In this document: positions 51,460-62,500 of the stretch, piece by piece | Layout of the letters: each line of letters opens with the position of its first letter | Numbering within the stretch: the first letter of the stretch is position 1 | Assembly: GCA_015501605.1 (NCBI GenBank) | Contig: JADNRZ010000003.1 | Coordinates: 1,798,001-1,862,000, forward strand | Direction: 5' to 3' | Origin: Panaeolus papilionaceus | Taxonomy: Eukaryota; Basidiomycota; Agaricomycetes; Agaricales | DNA length: 64,000 nt | Notes under the pieces: model-generated | Databases searched by the model: none | What the model saw: the letters and a program-made list of their open reading frames with translations, nothing else | What the model was told of the DNA's origin: nothing | Translations under genes and position numbers: made by a program

Positions 51460-52267
51460 AGGTAGACACCATGCACGGCCCACCTACGTCACGTGCATGT
51501 GACGTTCTGTGACTTACGCGCAATCAATCCTCATTAAGCCAGTCGCGTCGCTCCCTAATTGATGTAAATAGAGATTTTGGGAAAAGATGCACCAGTAACT
51601 GCTTAGAAATGTATCAACTTAGCTTATCCTTCTTGATTTGAAGTCAAAGCTTCTCTAATGGAGGTGGCATATAGCTGAAAAACCTTTTGGTAAAGCATGC
51701 TGCTAGTTGTTGTCTGTTGCCCAGTTAGACCTCATTTGTAGAAGTGCATGGACGTCAAATAATGATATCAGTGTCTAAAGACATGTTGGCTAGGCTTTTA
51801 AGGGACGTATAAATGTAAATTATTTCACATTTGTTGTAGTTCTACACAGCCAGAGGCATTCACAGTGTTTCCCTCCAGGTTCGTGTGTTCAATGTGATGG
51901 AGAAAATAGCTGGCACTGAGTGAAAACCCTTGCTGAATTATGTGTTACATCCCCCTCGAGGTTTTTACAGCTTATGAGGTATCTTAGCAGGATATTTGGT
52001 CGCATTTTGGATGTGTATATGGCTGCATATGCATAAAAATGATGAACTCTGTGCGCAGAATTTTAATGACATTGCTAGACTACACAAAATGGATAAATCC
52101 ACTGCACACAGGTCAAAATATTCCATTTCTGCATGTTCCTGTGCCCTTGAATTTGGCTCTTTTCCCGATTTGCGAATGCCATTAGATTTTTCGTCGAGGG
52201 TCCCATTGAAATGAGATTTGTCACATCCAATCACGTGACGTAGGTGAGCCGTGCATGGTGTCTACCT
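51460..52267. mobile_element. 808 bp MITE with long inverted repeats and TA target
   Basis: The left end starts AGGTAGACACCATGCACGGC and continues CCACCTACGTCACGTG. The right end is its complement over about 36 bp with one mismatch. TA is found on both sides (51,458-51,459 and 52,268-52,269). No coding frame is present and the core is AT-rich. TA duplication with long terminal repeats fits a Stowaway/Tc1-mariner-type MITE. It is unrelated to the 655 bp family by end sequence. Confidence 0.85.
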
Positions 52268-52458
52268 TACTTACATCAATGATAAAGAGAACCCTATTGG
52301 CTGCCTTCGATATCACATTGACTGGGGTAAAGCAGCACGTGACAATGTAATTTTGTTTACGTTATCAACCCAATTTCTTATTGAGCACGACGACATCCAC
52401 GAGCTCAGTCAGCGTCGTTCATATCCAATTCTACAACCACCATCCTCGGTTCATCATC
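52268..52458 (+). promoter_or_regulatory. GRX5 promoter with CACGTGACAAT
   Basis: The 190 bp before the GRX5 start codon contain CACGTG at 52,336-52,341, followed by ACAAT. The same 11-base string is in the HGH1/SPT20 promoter at 21,128. Confidence 0.45.
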
Positions 52459-53161
52459 ATGTTCAGGTCAACTCTTCGTTCTTCGGTAGGTTGAAATAAA
52501 ATCCATCTAATAATGGGCTATATGATTTGACATTAATAATAATATTCAGGTCCAACTTTTGAGCCGTCGCGCTCCTTCTACCGTTCTTCGCACACAAGGA
52601 ACTGCCTACAGATTTTTGACACAAGAAGCACGGTCACAAATCGAAAAAGCTATTGAAGCCAGCCCCGTCGTTCTCTTCATGAAAGGCACACCCGACCAGC
52701 CCCAGTGCGGATTCTCGCGGGCCGTCATTCAAATCCTGGAGATGCAAGGAGTACCAGCTGAGAAGTTGAAGGCATACAATGTTCTTGCGGACGCAGAGCT
52801 GAGGAGTGGAATCAAGGAATTCTCGTGCGTTTATTATTCCTCTCTGCGTCAATTTTGCACTTCGAGCTAACACCTTGGTCCTGTTTTGCTCTCCAGAGAT
52901 TGGCCTACGATTCCTCAAATTTACGTGAATGGTGAATTCGTTGGTGGATGTGATATTCTTCTGGGAAGTGAGTTATATCCACCATACTCTTTGTCTCCAC
53001 AAAAGACCATGCAACCAGACAACTAATCTTATATTTCCCTAGTGCACCAATCCGGCGAACTAGAGACATTCCTCGAACAAAAGGGAATTATTCCCAAGCT
53101 CGAAGAGCTCACAGACGACGCTGCCGCCTCTAAGGCACCCTCAGAGTCCAAGTCATCGTAA
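52459..53161 (+). CDS. GRX5: mitochondrial monothiol glutaredoxin Grx5
   Basis: Grx5 carries Fe-S clusters in the mitochondrial iron-sulfur assembly pathway. Exon 1 is MFRSTLRSS, spliced to [17 protein letters not shown]. This Arg/Ser-rich leader is a mitochondrial presequence. The domain starts [20 protein letters not shown] and carries the monothiol motif CGFS in [20 protein letters not shown]. Then come [12 protein letters not shown], spliced to [20 protein letters not shown], giving the WPTIPQ/GGxD glutathione-binding blocks. [14 protein letters not shown] follows, and a short tail ends SESKSS. About 155 residues, normal for the family. Confidence 0.93.
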
Positions 53162-53860
53162 AAGCCCTCCCAACCTTACAAACCCACACCCTGGAGACGC
53201 CCGCATGAGACTTGAGCTGGAAGTTCTTTATCTCCGCATCCGACATTTTATTGTATTTAATCATGCTGTATTATTCTGTGATAATAATAATAATCCCCCC
53301 TGCTCTGCATTTAGAATAGAATAAATTTATCTCTGCCATCAGCTCACTTGGTTATTCTTGAAGAGACAAAAACAAGCGATTCACTCCGGTCCTCTCCCTT
53401 GAGCACGCATATCCAAAAGCGGGAATAATTACCATATTTGGGTATTCGTCAAAGCTCGGTTAGCAAAAAGCTTGACTGAATGATCAAGGGAATAAAGAGT
53501 TCAAAAGCTACAACAATGTGGATATACATGACAATAGCCAGCTACATAGACACAAACCCTAGAGGATACAAGGTACCAGCTAATCAGTCCCATGGTCAGT
53601 ACAACTTTACAAGTTCAAAGCGACGAAGATTAGACGTAATCATGTATGTATCTATAATAAATTCGTGAAAGTAGCACCATCTACTTGTCAATCGTGAAAA
53701 ACATGAACTGAACTGAAACTAAAGAACGTGAAATAAAAAGTTTTAAAGGCAATAAAACCTTAGCTAGGGAATCCAAAGGCCAATAGATGATGTGTTCAGG
53801 CGCTGACTGTGAATAAAATAAAAATTAATACCCCCTAGGACTGAAATGAAGATTATGGTT
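53162..53860. other. intergenic between convergent GRX5 and Smr genes
   Basis: About 700 bp of AT-rich sequence including an ATA/ATT run near 53,280. No gene seen. Confidence 0.4.
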
Positions 53861-56107
53861 TCATGAGGATATACGGCGCACGACGAGGCCGGCATCCCAC
53901 ATAGCCACGGCCCAACCATCTTCCATCAACGCTTTCTTGATTGCAGGCTTCAGCACACTGACGTTGTTCACGGAGTGGCTTCCTCGTCCCGTGATAATCT
54001 TCATGGGCTTAGCTGTAACATTAGAGAGATTCAGATTCAATTCAGGATGCGAAGTTGAGAGCGGCATCAGCGTACTCTTGGAGACGGCACCTTCCTCTGC
54101 AAGTATTTCTCTCACAATGGTGATCGCCTCTGAAACGGTCGTCCCATGGAGATCAATGGTATCGTGGTTCTCCGATTTTTGTCTTGGTGGCATAATGAAA
54201 AGATAAGTCGATATTGATTTTACAGAAACTGACCTCTTAGCAAAAACCATAGCTCGTGCAGCATTCAGTGCCTCCTGCCTCGCCACCTCTTGCAACTGTC
54301 TCGCCTATTCCACCAGTCCAAGTAAACCGACACCAAAAACAAAAGGAAAGAACGAAATAGATAATTAGACAACCAAAAACAAAACACCCAACGCCCCCAC
54401 AAAAGTAGAACAGAAAGGAAGAAATTAAACGCACCTGTTCAGCAAAATAAAAAGCAACATCCCCATTCCTCATCTTCGAACCTCCTCCTTTCCTCCACAT
54501 CCTACTAGCCTCACGCAGCGCCTCATCTCTTCTCTTCATCGTCTCCCCAACCCTTCTCCTAAACTCATCCGCATCCGTTTCAGCCCCCTTTCCAGTCCCC
54601 ACCACACCCACAGTGACACCCCAAGCACCCTTTGTCCCACTCCTATCCACCGCGATCCCATTCACATTTTTGCTGTAGGTCGGGACATGATGCGCGATCC
54701 GCTGAGGTGCTTTAGGAGCCTGTTTCCGAGCCGATACCGCTTGCCATTGATACGGACTTGGTTTGTTCACGGAGCTTCCTGGTGGCTTCGGCTTGACTTT
54801 AGAAGGGGGTGGAGGCGGGACGGGAGGCGGCCCGTCTGGTAATTTAGATATGGAATTGGAATGAGGTCGTGAATTTGCAGCAAATTTAGCGAGAGATGAA
54901 GTTGTAGGCGGCGCTACTTCGGATGGTGTCCCAGTGGGAGATCGAAGTGAACTATGCTGAATGCCTAGATCTGAACTGGAGTCGAGGTCACGGAGGAGAT
55001 TGACAAGATCGAGAGCTTCGTCGCCTCTGCCATCTGTGACAAGGACGGAGAGCTCGATGTCTTTAATTACGCGGGAGCGGTGTTGGTCATTACTTGATTC
55101 ATAATCTGGGAGAATGATGTCGAGAAGCGTGAATAGAATTGTCGTGTGTTCATCCGATCGGAGTCCCTCTAGCGGTTCTTTGCATAGTGATTGCAAAGCA
55201 GCTCGTAATGCATCATATGACGTCGAATAAGCCGGTGAATGGAAATATGACAGGAATGTCGATGGAGGATGCGGCGGTAGGAGTGTGGACAGGTGTGATG
55301 ATAGTGAAGAGAGCTGTGTCCAGGGATCAGCAATAGCCGGTGAGGCATTTGTCGTCCGTTGCGCAGAGGTGGAGTTGGTCACTCTGATATGGTGCTGCTG
55401 CCTGACATCCGCAAGGGCAATTTTCTTGGGTTTCTGCTTCTTCTTGCTGGGCTGAGGCGCCTTCTTTGTTGCCTTCTTCTTCAGTTCGACGGTCTCCCAC
55501 TCCATCTCTGGTGGGATTGTGAAATCGTCCCCATCGTCCGATTCAAGTCCATCCAGTCCACGCTCTTCGAGCTCCTGGATAGACTCTTCGGAAAGTATGC
55601 AAGCTATGAGATCCCATAAGTCTATGTCCGTGTTTTCACGGTCCAAAAGAGCCTGGTTCAACCTCTCCGGCGTTAATCCAGGCAAAGCCGCCTGCAAAAA
55701 TGCAAGGGGTGAACCTAATGTATCAACAGAATTAGAGTCATCAGAAGATGTTCCACTTCGCTCATTAGTTGCTGTGTCAGGAGTTGTCCAGCTGGATATT
55801 GTTTCTTCAAACGGTGACAATAGTTGGTAATCCGAAAACTCTGAAAGTTGAGTCTCGTCTGCCTGCAAAGCTAGTTCGCTCAGTGTTTGCCTGAGCTGGT
55901 CAACGTTAGATTGAGTTGGTTGGCTTGGTTTGCCATGTTCGTCTCGTTCAATCTCTACTAAGAGAGCGGCAATAAGAGACGAGTCCAATGTCGGACTGAA
56001 ATCTTTCTACAAAAAATACAAAAAAATCAGTATGAAATTCTACCGACCCAAGAGATTAGGAGTTATACAATAAGCGAATCAAAGAGGCTTTCTTCTGAAA
56101 CCGGCAT
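53861..56107 (-). CDS. CUE/DUF1771/Smr domain protein, Cue2-like
   Basis: A first exon MPVSEESLFDSLI joins KDFSPTLDSSLIAALLVEIE. A CUE-like region has FLQAALPGLTPERLNQALLD. A low-complexity middle holds KKKATKKAPQPSKKKQKPKK and Pro-rich stretches. The DUF1771 part, MRNGDVAFYFAEQ joined to ARQLQEVARQEALNAARAMV, leads to the Smr domain. That domain has NHDTIDLHGTTVSEAI (the DLHG motif) and KIITGRGSHSVNN (the GxGxHS motif). It ends MWDAGLVVRRISS. Proteins with this layout (yeast Cue2, human N4BP2) cleave mRNA at stalled ribosomes in no-go decay, so that role is inferred here. The frame after the AEQ codon is an intron read-through in the unspliced sequence. It is about 640 residues. Confidence 0.85.
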
Positions 56108-56352
56108 GGCTTGGGTGATAATATGTTCTTCTGCTTTTTTTTTCTGCAATAATATAACGATTTGTTTAAGAATAAGAGGAAGCCATAAGCGCGATGATAG
56201 ATGTTGTTCTTTTAGTTAGATTACAATGAGAGTTTGAGGACAAGAGACAGTGGAGCACGTGCAAAAGGATTTATTAGCAGAAGTGGCAGTGTCCAAGGCA
56301 ACTCTCACCCACTCACCCAACATTATAAAGGCTTCCGCCAAATAACGACACA
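56108..56352. promoter_or_regulatory. divergent promoter Smr gene/DUF2015 gene
   Basis: There are 245 bp between the start codons, with a T-run at about 56,136-56,142. A longer 5' exon for either gene cannot be excluded. Confidence 0.35.
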
Positions 56353-56915
56353 ATGTTGTTCTTTTTCTCCCTGGTGGCCTTTTTGTCTCTGCTGGTCATG
56401 TGTAATTATTGCATTATATCTCTCCATTTTTCATGATTTATTCATGATTTTATTAACCAGTGACATATCGCTATCGTGCTTTCATTATACCTCATGTTCC
56501 AGAACGAGTTAAATCTCTGTTCCCAGCCCTGAACAACTATACGCCTCTCGCCACATTCTCTCAACAGATGGGAGCTGGATTAAACTCGAATAATTTTGAT
56601 ATCGAGGCTAATATTCGTGATGGTGATTCGCGCTCGGGGTTGGATGAGCGAGGAACTCAGGAAGTGTTGGAAATCATGAGGCGCGAACGTGTCAAGTACG
56701 TGTTCGACTATGGCTCATCTAACCTGCAAATTCTAATTTCCCTGCGCGTGTTATAGCTTTGATCAAGCAAGGTTAATCAGACAGAACCGTATTCTCGCTG
56801 CGAATGGCATTGATCCGTCAGGTAAGAGTTAGGGTTTCTTGATATCAACTGCTGAACTTATTCATCAACTTGAACAGGAATGCCTATGGATTCCAAGGCA
56901 ATCACAAGACTATGA
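56353..56915 (+). CDS. DUF2015 (UPF0357) family protein
   Basis: This is a conserved small fungal protein of unknown function. Exon 1 encodes MLFFFSLVAFLSLLVM, a signal anchor. Its donor is GTAATT at 56,402, so the codon TTG is completed from the next exon at 56,461. The domain reads TYRYRAFIIPHVPERVKSLF, then LFPALNNYTPLATFSQQMGA and LDERGTQEVLEIMRRERV. The C-terminal block FDQARLIRQNRILAANGIDP followed by SGMPMDSKAITRL is the DUF2015 signature. Four exons; about 125 residues. Probably a single-pass membrane protein. Confidence 0.85.
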
Positions 56916-58856
56916 GCTCTTGTATTTTCTTTGATTGTATCTGCCTCGAGATTGTGTGTTTCTATCTGTGCTTTTATGTTGTTTTCTAAGCTTTCATCCT
57001 TCGCATTTCCTGGAATTGTGTATTCCATTTTCACTTCACTCCTACGTTATCTTGTATGTTTTCCTTTGGAGGAACACTTTTGACTTCTTCATTCATTGTT
57101 TAATTTACAACCACCACACTCCCTCATTTACACATCCACTCCATCCCATATTCCTCTCCCTCATTCGCACAAGACATCTGGAATCTCGCATTCTACCCTT
57201 TCGCCCCTGTTGTAACTCTATCATTGTTGTCGTACAAGCCCAATGGGAACCTATTGCTTTGTCCCATTCCTTCTGCTCACCATCTTCTCTTCTTTGGTTC
57301 TCGCTCGTCTTCGAACAACCCAACCATGAAGCTGCCAGCCTCCAACAGACTCGATTCGGAAAGGACTTGTTAATCTTAGTATCCCTGAATTGGTATGGTG
57401 TGTTCCTGCGCTGGCTCATCACTGTCTAGCCTTGCTATCCGTCATTCAAGCTCGAAGACAACTTTTATACTTGATTTCTGGATGTTGTTGCTGCACAGTG
57501 CACACACAGCGCGAGCGAGGACAATGGATTTCATCCCCCTGGCCGCCATCAACTGCGCACCAGCTTTCGGTATTGCCATCCGCCCGGGCCGACACTGATT
57601 TGTTGATTAACCACGTGACTGGAGCCCCTAAAATGCCTCGTCGTAGTACCGGGGTACCCTCAGCCTGGCATTGGGCTTTCCTTCCTTTGGTTTCTGCTAA
57701 GCCGACTACATATGCATAGGCGGAGACAGTGCTACGGCTAACAAAGATACAGAGCTCAGTCATTACTAGTATCATCATCCTAGATTCAACGCATCAGCAG
57801 CATAGAACCCAAAGAGTCACAGTCGAGGTTTACAGTTTCGCGCTTAAGACCGCATGATTGTATATGCAAGCTCAAGTCTACCGTCTTTTCTTCTCTTCAA
57901 ATTAATTATTGGTGCATTAAAGTGGTCAAAGGTATGTGCGGATTCCAAGGCAACACTTGTTTATGACTGGATCATATGACTGTCCAGCCCTGAAATGAAC
58001 CCAGCGATGGCGGGTTCAGGGAATAGGGCATACCATAACAGCAGTCTATGAGTGCACGGGATTGACTTTCTTCAAATGAAGGGACGTAGTCAACGATCGT
58101 CGACAGAGTAGCTAGGCGCCTTCAGCCAACCCTAAAAAATGGCAAACGATTGAGCTATGGTACTGTGACCGGAGGCCGAAGCGACGAACCTGATGGGTCC
58201 CTGTAGGTCCCTTCACAACCCAAGACACTCCAATTTTGCCCAAACGGCCTCACGCTCTCATGTCCCCGTTTTCTTATTTGAGCCCTGGCGGCGTATTCAG
58301 TCTCCCATCATCGTAAACACCGACGTTGGACTCCTTACAAGTTACATTTCATTTTTTGCACCCCTATTGGTGGTGTCAATTTGATTGCCCGAATGGGGAA
58401 CGTCTAACAGTGTTCCCTCGCCACAGCAGCCTACTCCCGTTTTGAGTGTGTACTCAATTGAAAGCATGGCACTCATGGAATAGCCTATCTTCTCCTCCGT
58501 CCGTCGTCAGAATACTGATGCAGAAACAATAGACGTTACATACAGAGCAACTCAGGCTCGGATGCATCTCATCCGTTGCGCAACACGAGCCGAACACGAG
58601 ATCGAAACGCTAAACGTCTAAAGTCGATGCGCCGCGGTCATTTATGGCATCGTCGAGCAGCTCAATGTCCTAAACGACGATGGGTCAAGGATACCGATTC
58701 GAACGGATGTTAGTCGATGAGTAGCAGACGTTGGCAATCGAATCGATGCACCCTGTACGCCTCATCAGTATTTCCTTCAGCAGTCAATAAGCGACCAGTA
58801 CAAGTGGGTACTTATGTAACACAACAGACAGACAGCGTTCACGACAATAAGAAGTA
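56916..58856. other. gene-poor region after DUF2015 gene
   Basis: About 1.9 kb. The first 400 bp are pyrimidine-rich (57,000-57,300) and probably 3' UTR. Frames at 57,390-57,778 on both strands have no recognisable domain. Confidence 0.35.
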
Positions 58857-59508
58857 CTATCGTTAGTCACCACTCGTGGATGTCCACCACTCGGGTTTTT
58901 TTGGTAATCTGCAGATATCTCGCTCAATTGTGTGATATAAAAGTTGAGAATTTAAAACCAGGTAGATGTAAGTAGAATACACCACGATCTCTAGTTAGAT
59001 TTAAGAAAATATGGAAATACGAAGTGCAGGAATTTGTAGACCAAAACGTGAGTATCAAAAAGTCACGTAAAATGCGTGTTATTTTCCAGATCCCGTACGA
59101 TGTAGAGCTCCAATCCGTCCAAAATCCGGCCTGAAACTTAATGTAGTGTGCTACTATCTGTCTGCAAAATATCAGACTGCCTCGACGTTATACGCTTTCA
59201 TGGGCAACGAAATACGTTTCGTGCATCCATGAAGTCTAGTGATTTGATGGCATCACTTTCTGCCAAACTGACCTTTTCCACCTCAGTGACAGTTCGTGAC
59301 AGAAAAACCCGAGTGGTGGTATTTTCGACTAGACACCACCGGTACCACTCCGATGCTCGTTGTCCCTCGTTTTTCCTCAATAAAAATTCATATTCAAGTA
59401 GAAAATCAAAAGTTACGTAGGTTTACCAAGCCTCAATGTCAGGGGAGCAGAGGAAAATATTCCAGTCGCAAATTAGTGAAGCCGTACCCGACTGGTGACC
59501 AACGATAG
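58857..59508 (+). mobile_element. Tc1/mariner-like MITE, copy 2 (652 bp)
   Basis: Same ends as copy 1: CTATCGTTAGTCACCAC at the left and GTGACCAACGATAG at the right, with TA flanks at 58,855-58,856 and 59,509-59,510. It differs from copy 1 by scattered substitutions and small indels (for example near 58,920-58,990), a few per cent by eye. It is in the same orientation, 12.5 kb away. Confidence 0.88.
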
Positions 59509-62500
59509 TACTAATTTCCTGAAGTTGATCCAATCAGCGACCGACATCATCCAACATCATCAGCAATTTTCATGGTGACCTGGGGCCCGTCTGTTGACGT
59601 TGCCCCGTTCGTCTCTGAAGCCCTCAACTCGATTTACTGATTCGTTTGTTTACAGTATCCTGAATCTTGACATAAAACCCTAAAACCCTTACTTGCCTTC
59701 AGGTTCTTATGTTTATCAATCAGAAGCTTCCCATTATCGTCTTAGTATCATCGATTTTTCATCGGCCACCGGTCGCAGTAAACAAGTAGCTGGTTGCCTG
59801 ATTCGTTTTGGACGCCATTTGCATAGACCTCCATGGTTATAATGAAGGGTGCTGTTGTCTGGCAGGTCTCCGGGCGCGTTTCCGGAGAAACAACAAACGC
59901 GCGCGCAGTTTTTACCTTACCTGGCCGTGGTACAATCCTGCCTGGGCCACCTCCACAAATTTGGTAAGCTGGTGCCGGTATGAGTATCGTATCTTAAGTC
60001 CATGACACAGGGCCACTCTGCTCCTAGGGTGATGGTGAAAAAGACAGCGTATCCTGGGACATCTTAGCGCCGCAACACGGCCCAGAGGGTTCAAACCCTG
60101 TACACCGATGATGCAGCTCTAAACACTGGAGATTCACCAGGGCAAGCACCCTGCTTTGATGTAAAGGTCGAGCATCCATTACACCCTGTCTGCTTCTCAT
60201 CGAAGCCCCTTGGGTTGTTCACTTCCGAGTCGCGTGATCATCTCTACCGTACCCTCTCATTTCGAAAGGCTTGGATTTCCCCAATCGAGAAACAACATGC
60301 TTTCATCCATTGACGTTGACACTGTCATAGTATGGTCATTTTTCATTTGCGAGTGATCATTCGTCCGTTTGTTTGTAGTCTCCATTCTACCGGTTAGATA
60401 GGTACATACCGCGACATCTCATAGCTCGGTAGATGTAGCGGACTCGGATGATGAGGTATGAAAAGAGCTTTCAAGCGAGTAACATGATCACTGCGATAAC
60501 ACTGGGATTTAATTCGAGCTCGATAGATGAATCATTGATATGATATACCCTGTTAATAATTTGAAAATTGAATCATTCTCGAAGGTTCGGTCGAAGGTCC
60601 TTCCTTGCTTTGTGATATCCAATAGATAAAATGTAGGGCATTTCGGTGAACAACATAATTATGATTCTATTACCCGGCACTGCACACTGGCATTATCATG
60701 GATTGCAAAACTATTGAGAATTATGAAGACAGCTTGAGCACGAGCCCTTTAGGGCCCCTGTCGAGGATAGAAAAAAGACGTCGGCTGTCTAGCGCTGTCG
60801 TATCACTTGCATACGGCATCCTCATGACAGAGCCTTTCACGCGGTGGCACTCGTCGCAACATTGCAACAACTCCATGACCAAAAATGGTCTATAATTAGA
60901 TAAACTTGTCTCCTGAGGAGCTTGAGCGGCTTGAGCGAGATTTGTACCATTCAATACAGGCGAACGAGATTGAGTCAACTGTGTCAGACCCTGAAAAGCA
61001 TTGCGCGACGAGCCTCATGGGGGCGGGGCCAGAGCCGGTTGAGCCTCCCAAGGTCTCCAACGATGCTCCGCATTGAAATATGCTCAAGCGACGCGAGTGA
61101 GAACAGAAAATGAGTTCCCACATCAGCCGAATGGTATCCACGACCCCAGGACTTGTACCCCCTGGAGCGGATGTAAAGGGGCTTCGTTTGTCGTTCGAGT
61201 TCTCGGGAATCATAAATTTGAAGCTCCTCGAGAGCCTTCGAATTTCGGCAAGCTTTTGACTGATGCTATCAGGCGCGCAGAGAGCGCTCGCGTTTGGCCG
61301 TGACCTGGAAATTTTTGAATCCGAAGCTTCATAGACCTCTTAGACGTTCCTGATGGGGCTTTTGCCCTGGATTGTGCCCTTCGTAGAGCCATGGACGAAA
61401 TTCGACGCTGATCACTCGAACATTGGTAATGCTACTTGTTTCATTACCCTCCACAGGTACAGTAAATTCTCTCAGGCACTCAGCGTATCAACAAAATGCA
61501 CTGATAATTTAAAGGAGCATACCAACGCTGAGATTGTAAAGAAATGCCCAAGTCTTCGTCGATTGTCATTCAGGCATGCCTGGTCAAGCATGCTACACGG
61601 ATTTGCATATACGACACTTGATTGTCAATGAATCGTGTGTAAGTGTGCCTTGAAGATACGTGTACGCGTATTCAATACGATTCTGTCTGAATAGCGCACC
61701 ATGATACGATGGTCTGGGTCCAAGGCAAAAACTGGCTGAGGACCTGATGCGTTGACGGTTCCGCACAGCGACCCTGTTTTACCCCATCCAGATAAGACAT
61801 TTAATGGACTCGTCGGGTTGTGTTATCAGCTGGAAATATTTGTACTGCTTGTACTACTATAAATTGTGATACTCGCTTTTTCCGCCAGTACACCATGCAG
61901 TACATGTTCATGTTCCCGTTTATTTTGAGTCACTAGTCACTGGCATCCACCTCGCGGTCCTCGCGTCACAGATGCTTGCACGCCACTTTAAGGGGTTGAT
62001 GAAGCGCATATGTGCCCATCGTGATTCGTTCATGCCCCGCATGTCTTTTTGGATATCTGCACGTCACCTCCGCGGCTTTTGTAGCGGAATCATCGTGTTC
62101 AAGGAACAAAGAATGATAATCATACTGGTGAACTGGATACATCATTAGTGTCACATGGAATACCACCGCACTGGTGACCTTCGAATCTTCAAGGTTTCGC
62201 TTGTCTTCCTCAGGTATCTACTTTTTGGGGAAATGAAAGGGACAAGAAGAATACACCAACATACTGTACCACGGTGGCTCTGACACCACGCCTTCCATCT
62301 CCACTCGGTTTGTCGCTCACCGTGCTCAACGGCATACGATCTTCTTGGACTCTCATAAAAAAAACTTACATATTACTCCAATAATACCCTGTACTGACAT
62401 GCCACCGCTCATCGTTTTCCACGATAGATTTTCTGTGAGAGATAAACAGAGAAATGTCAGAGCGGGCTTGAGACTCATAACAACGCCATCAGAGGCAGAT

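Noticed and set aside
60060..60120. tRNA-like B-box GGGTTCAAACCC on the plus strand
   Set aside because: It is a palindrome by itself, but flanking bases do not form a T stem of five pairs, an anticodon arm or an acceptor stem.
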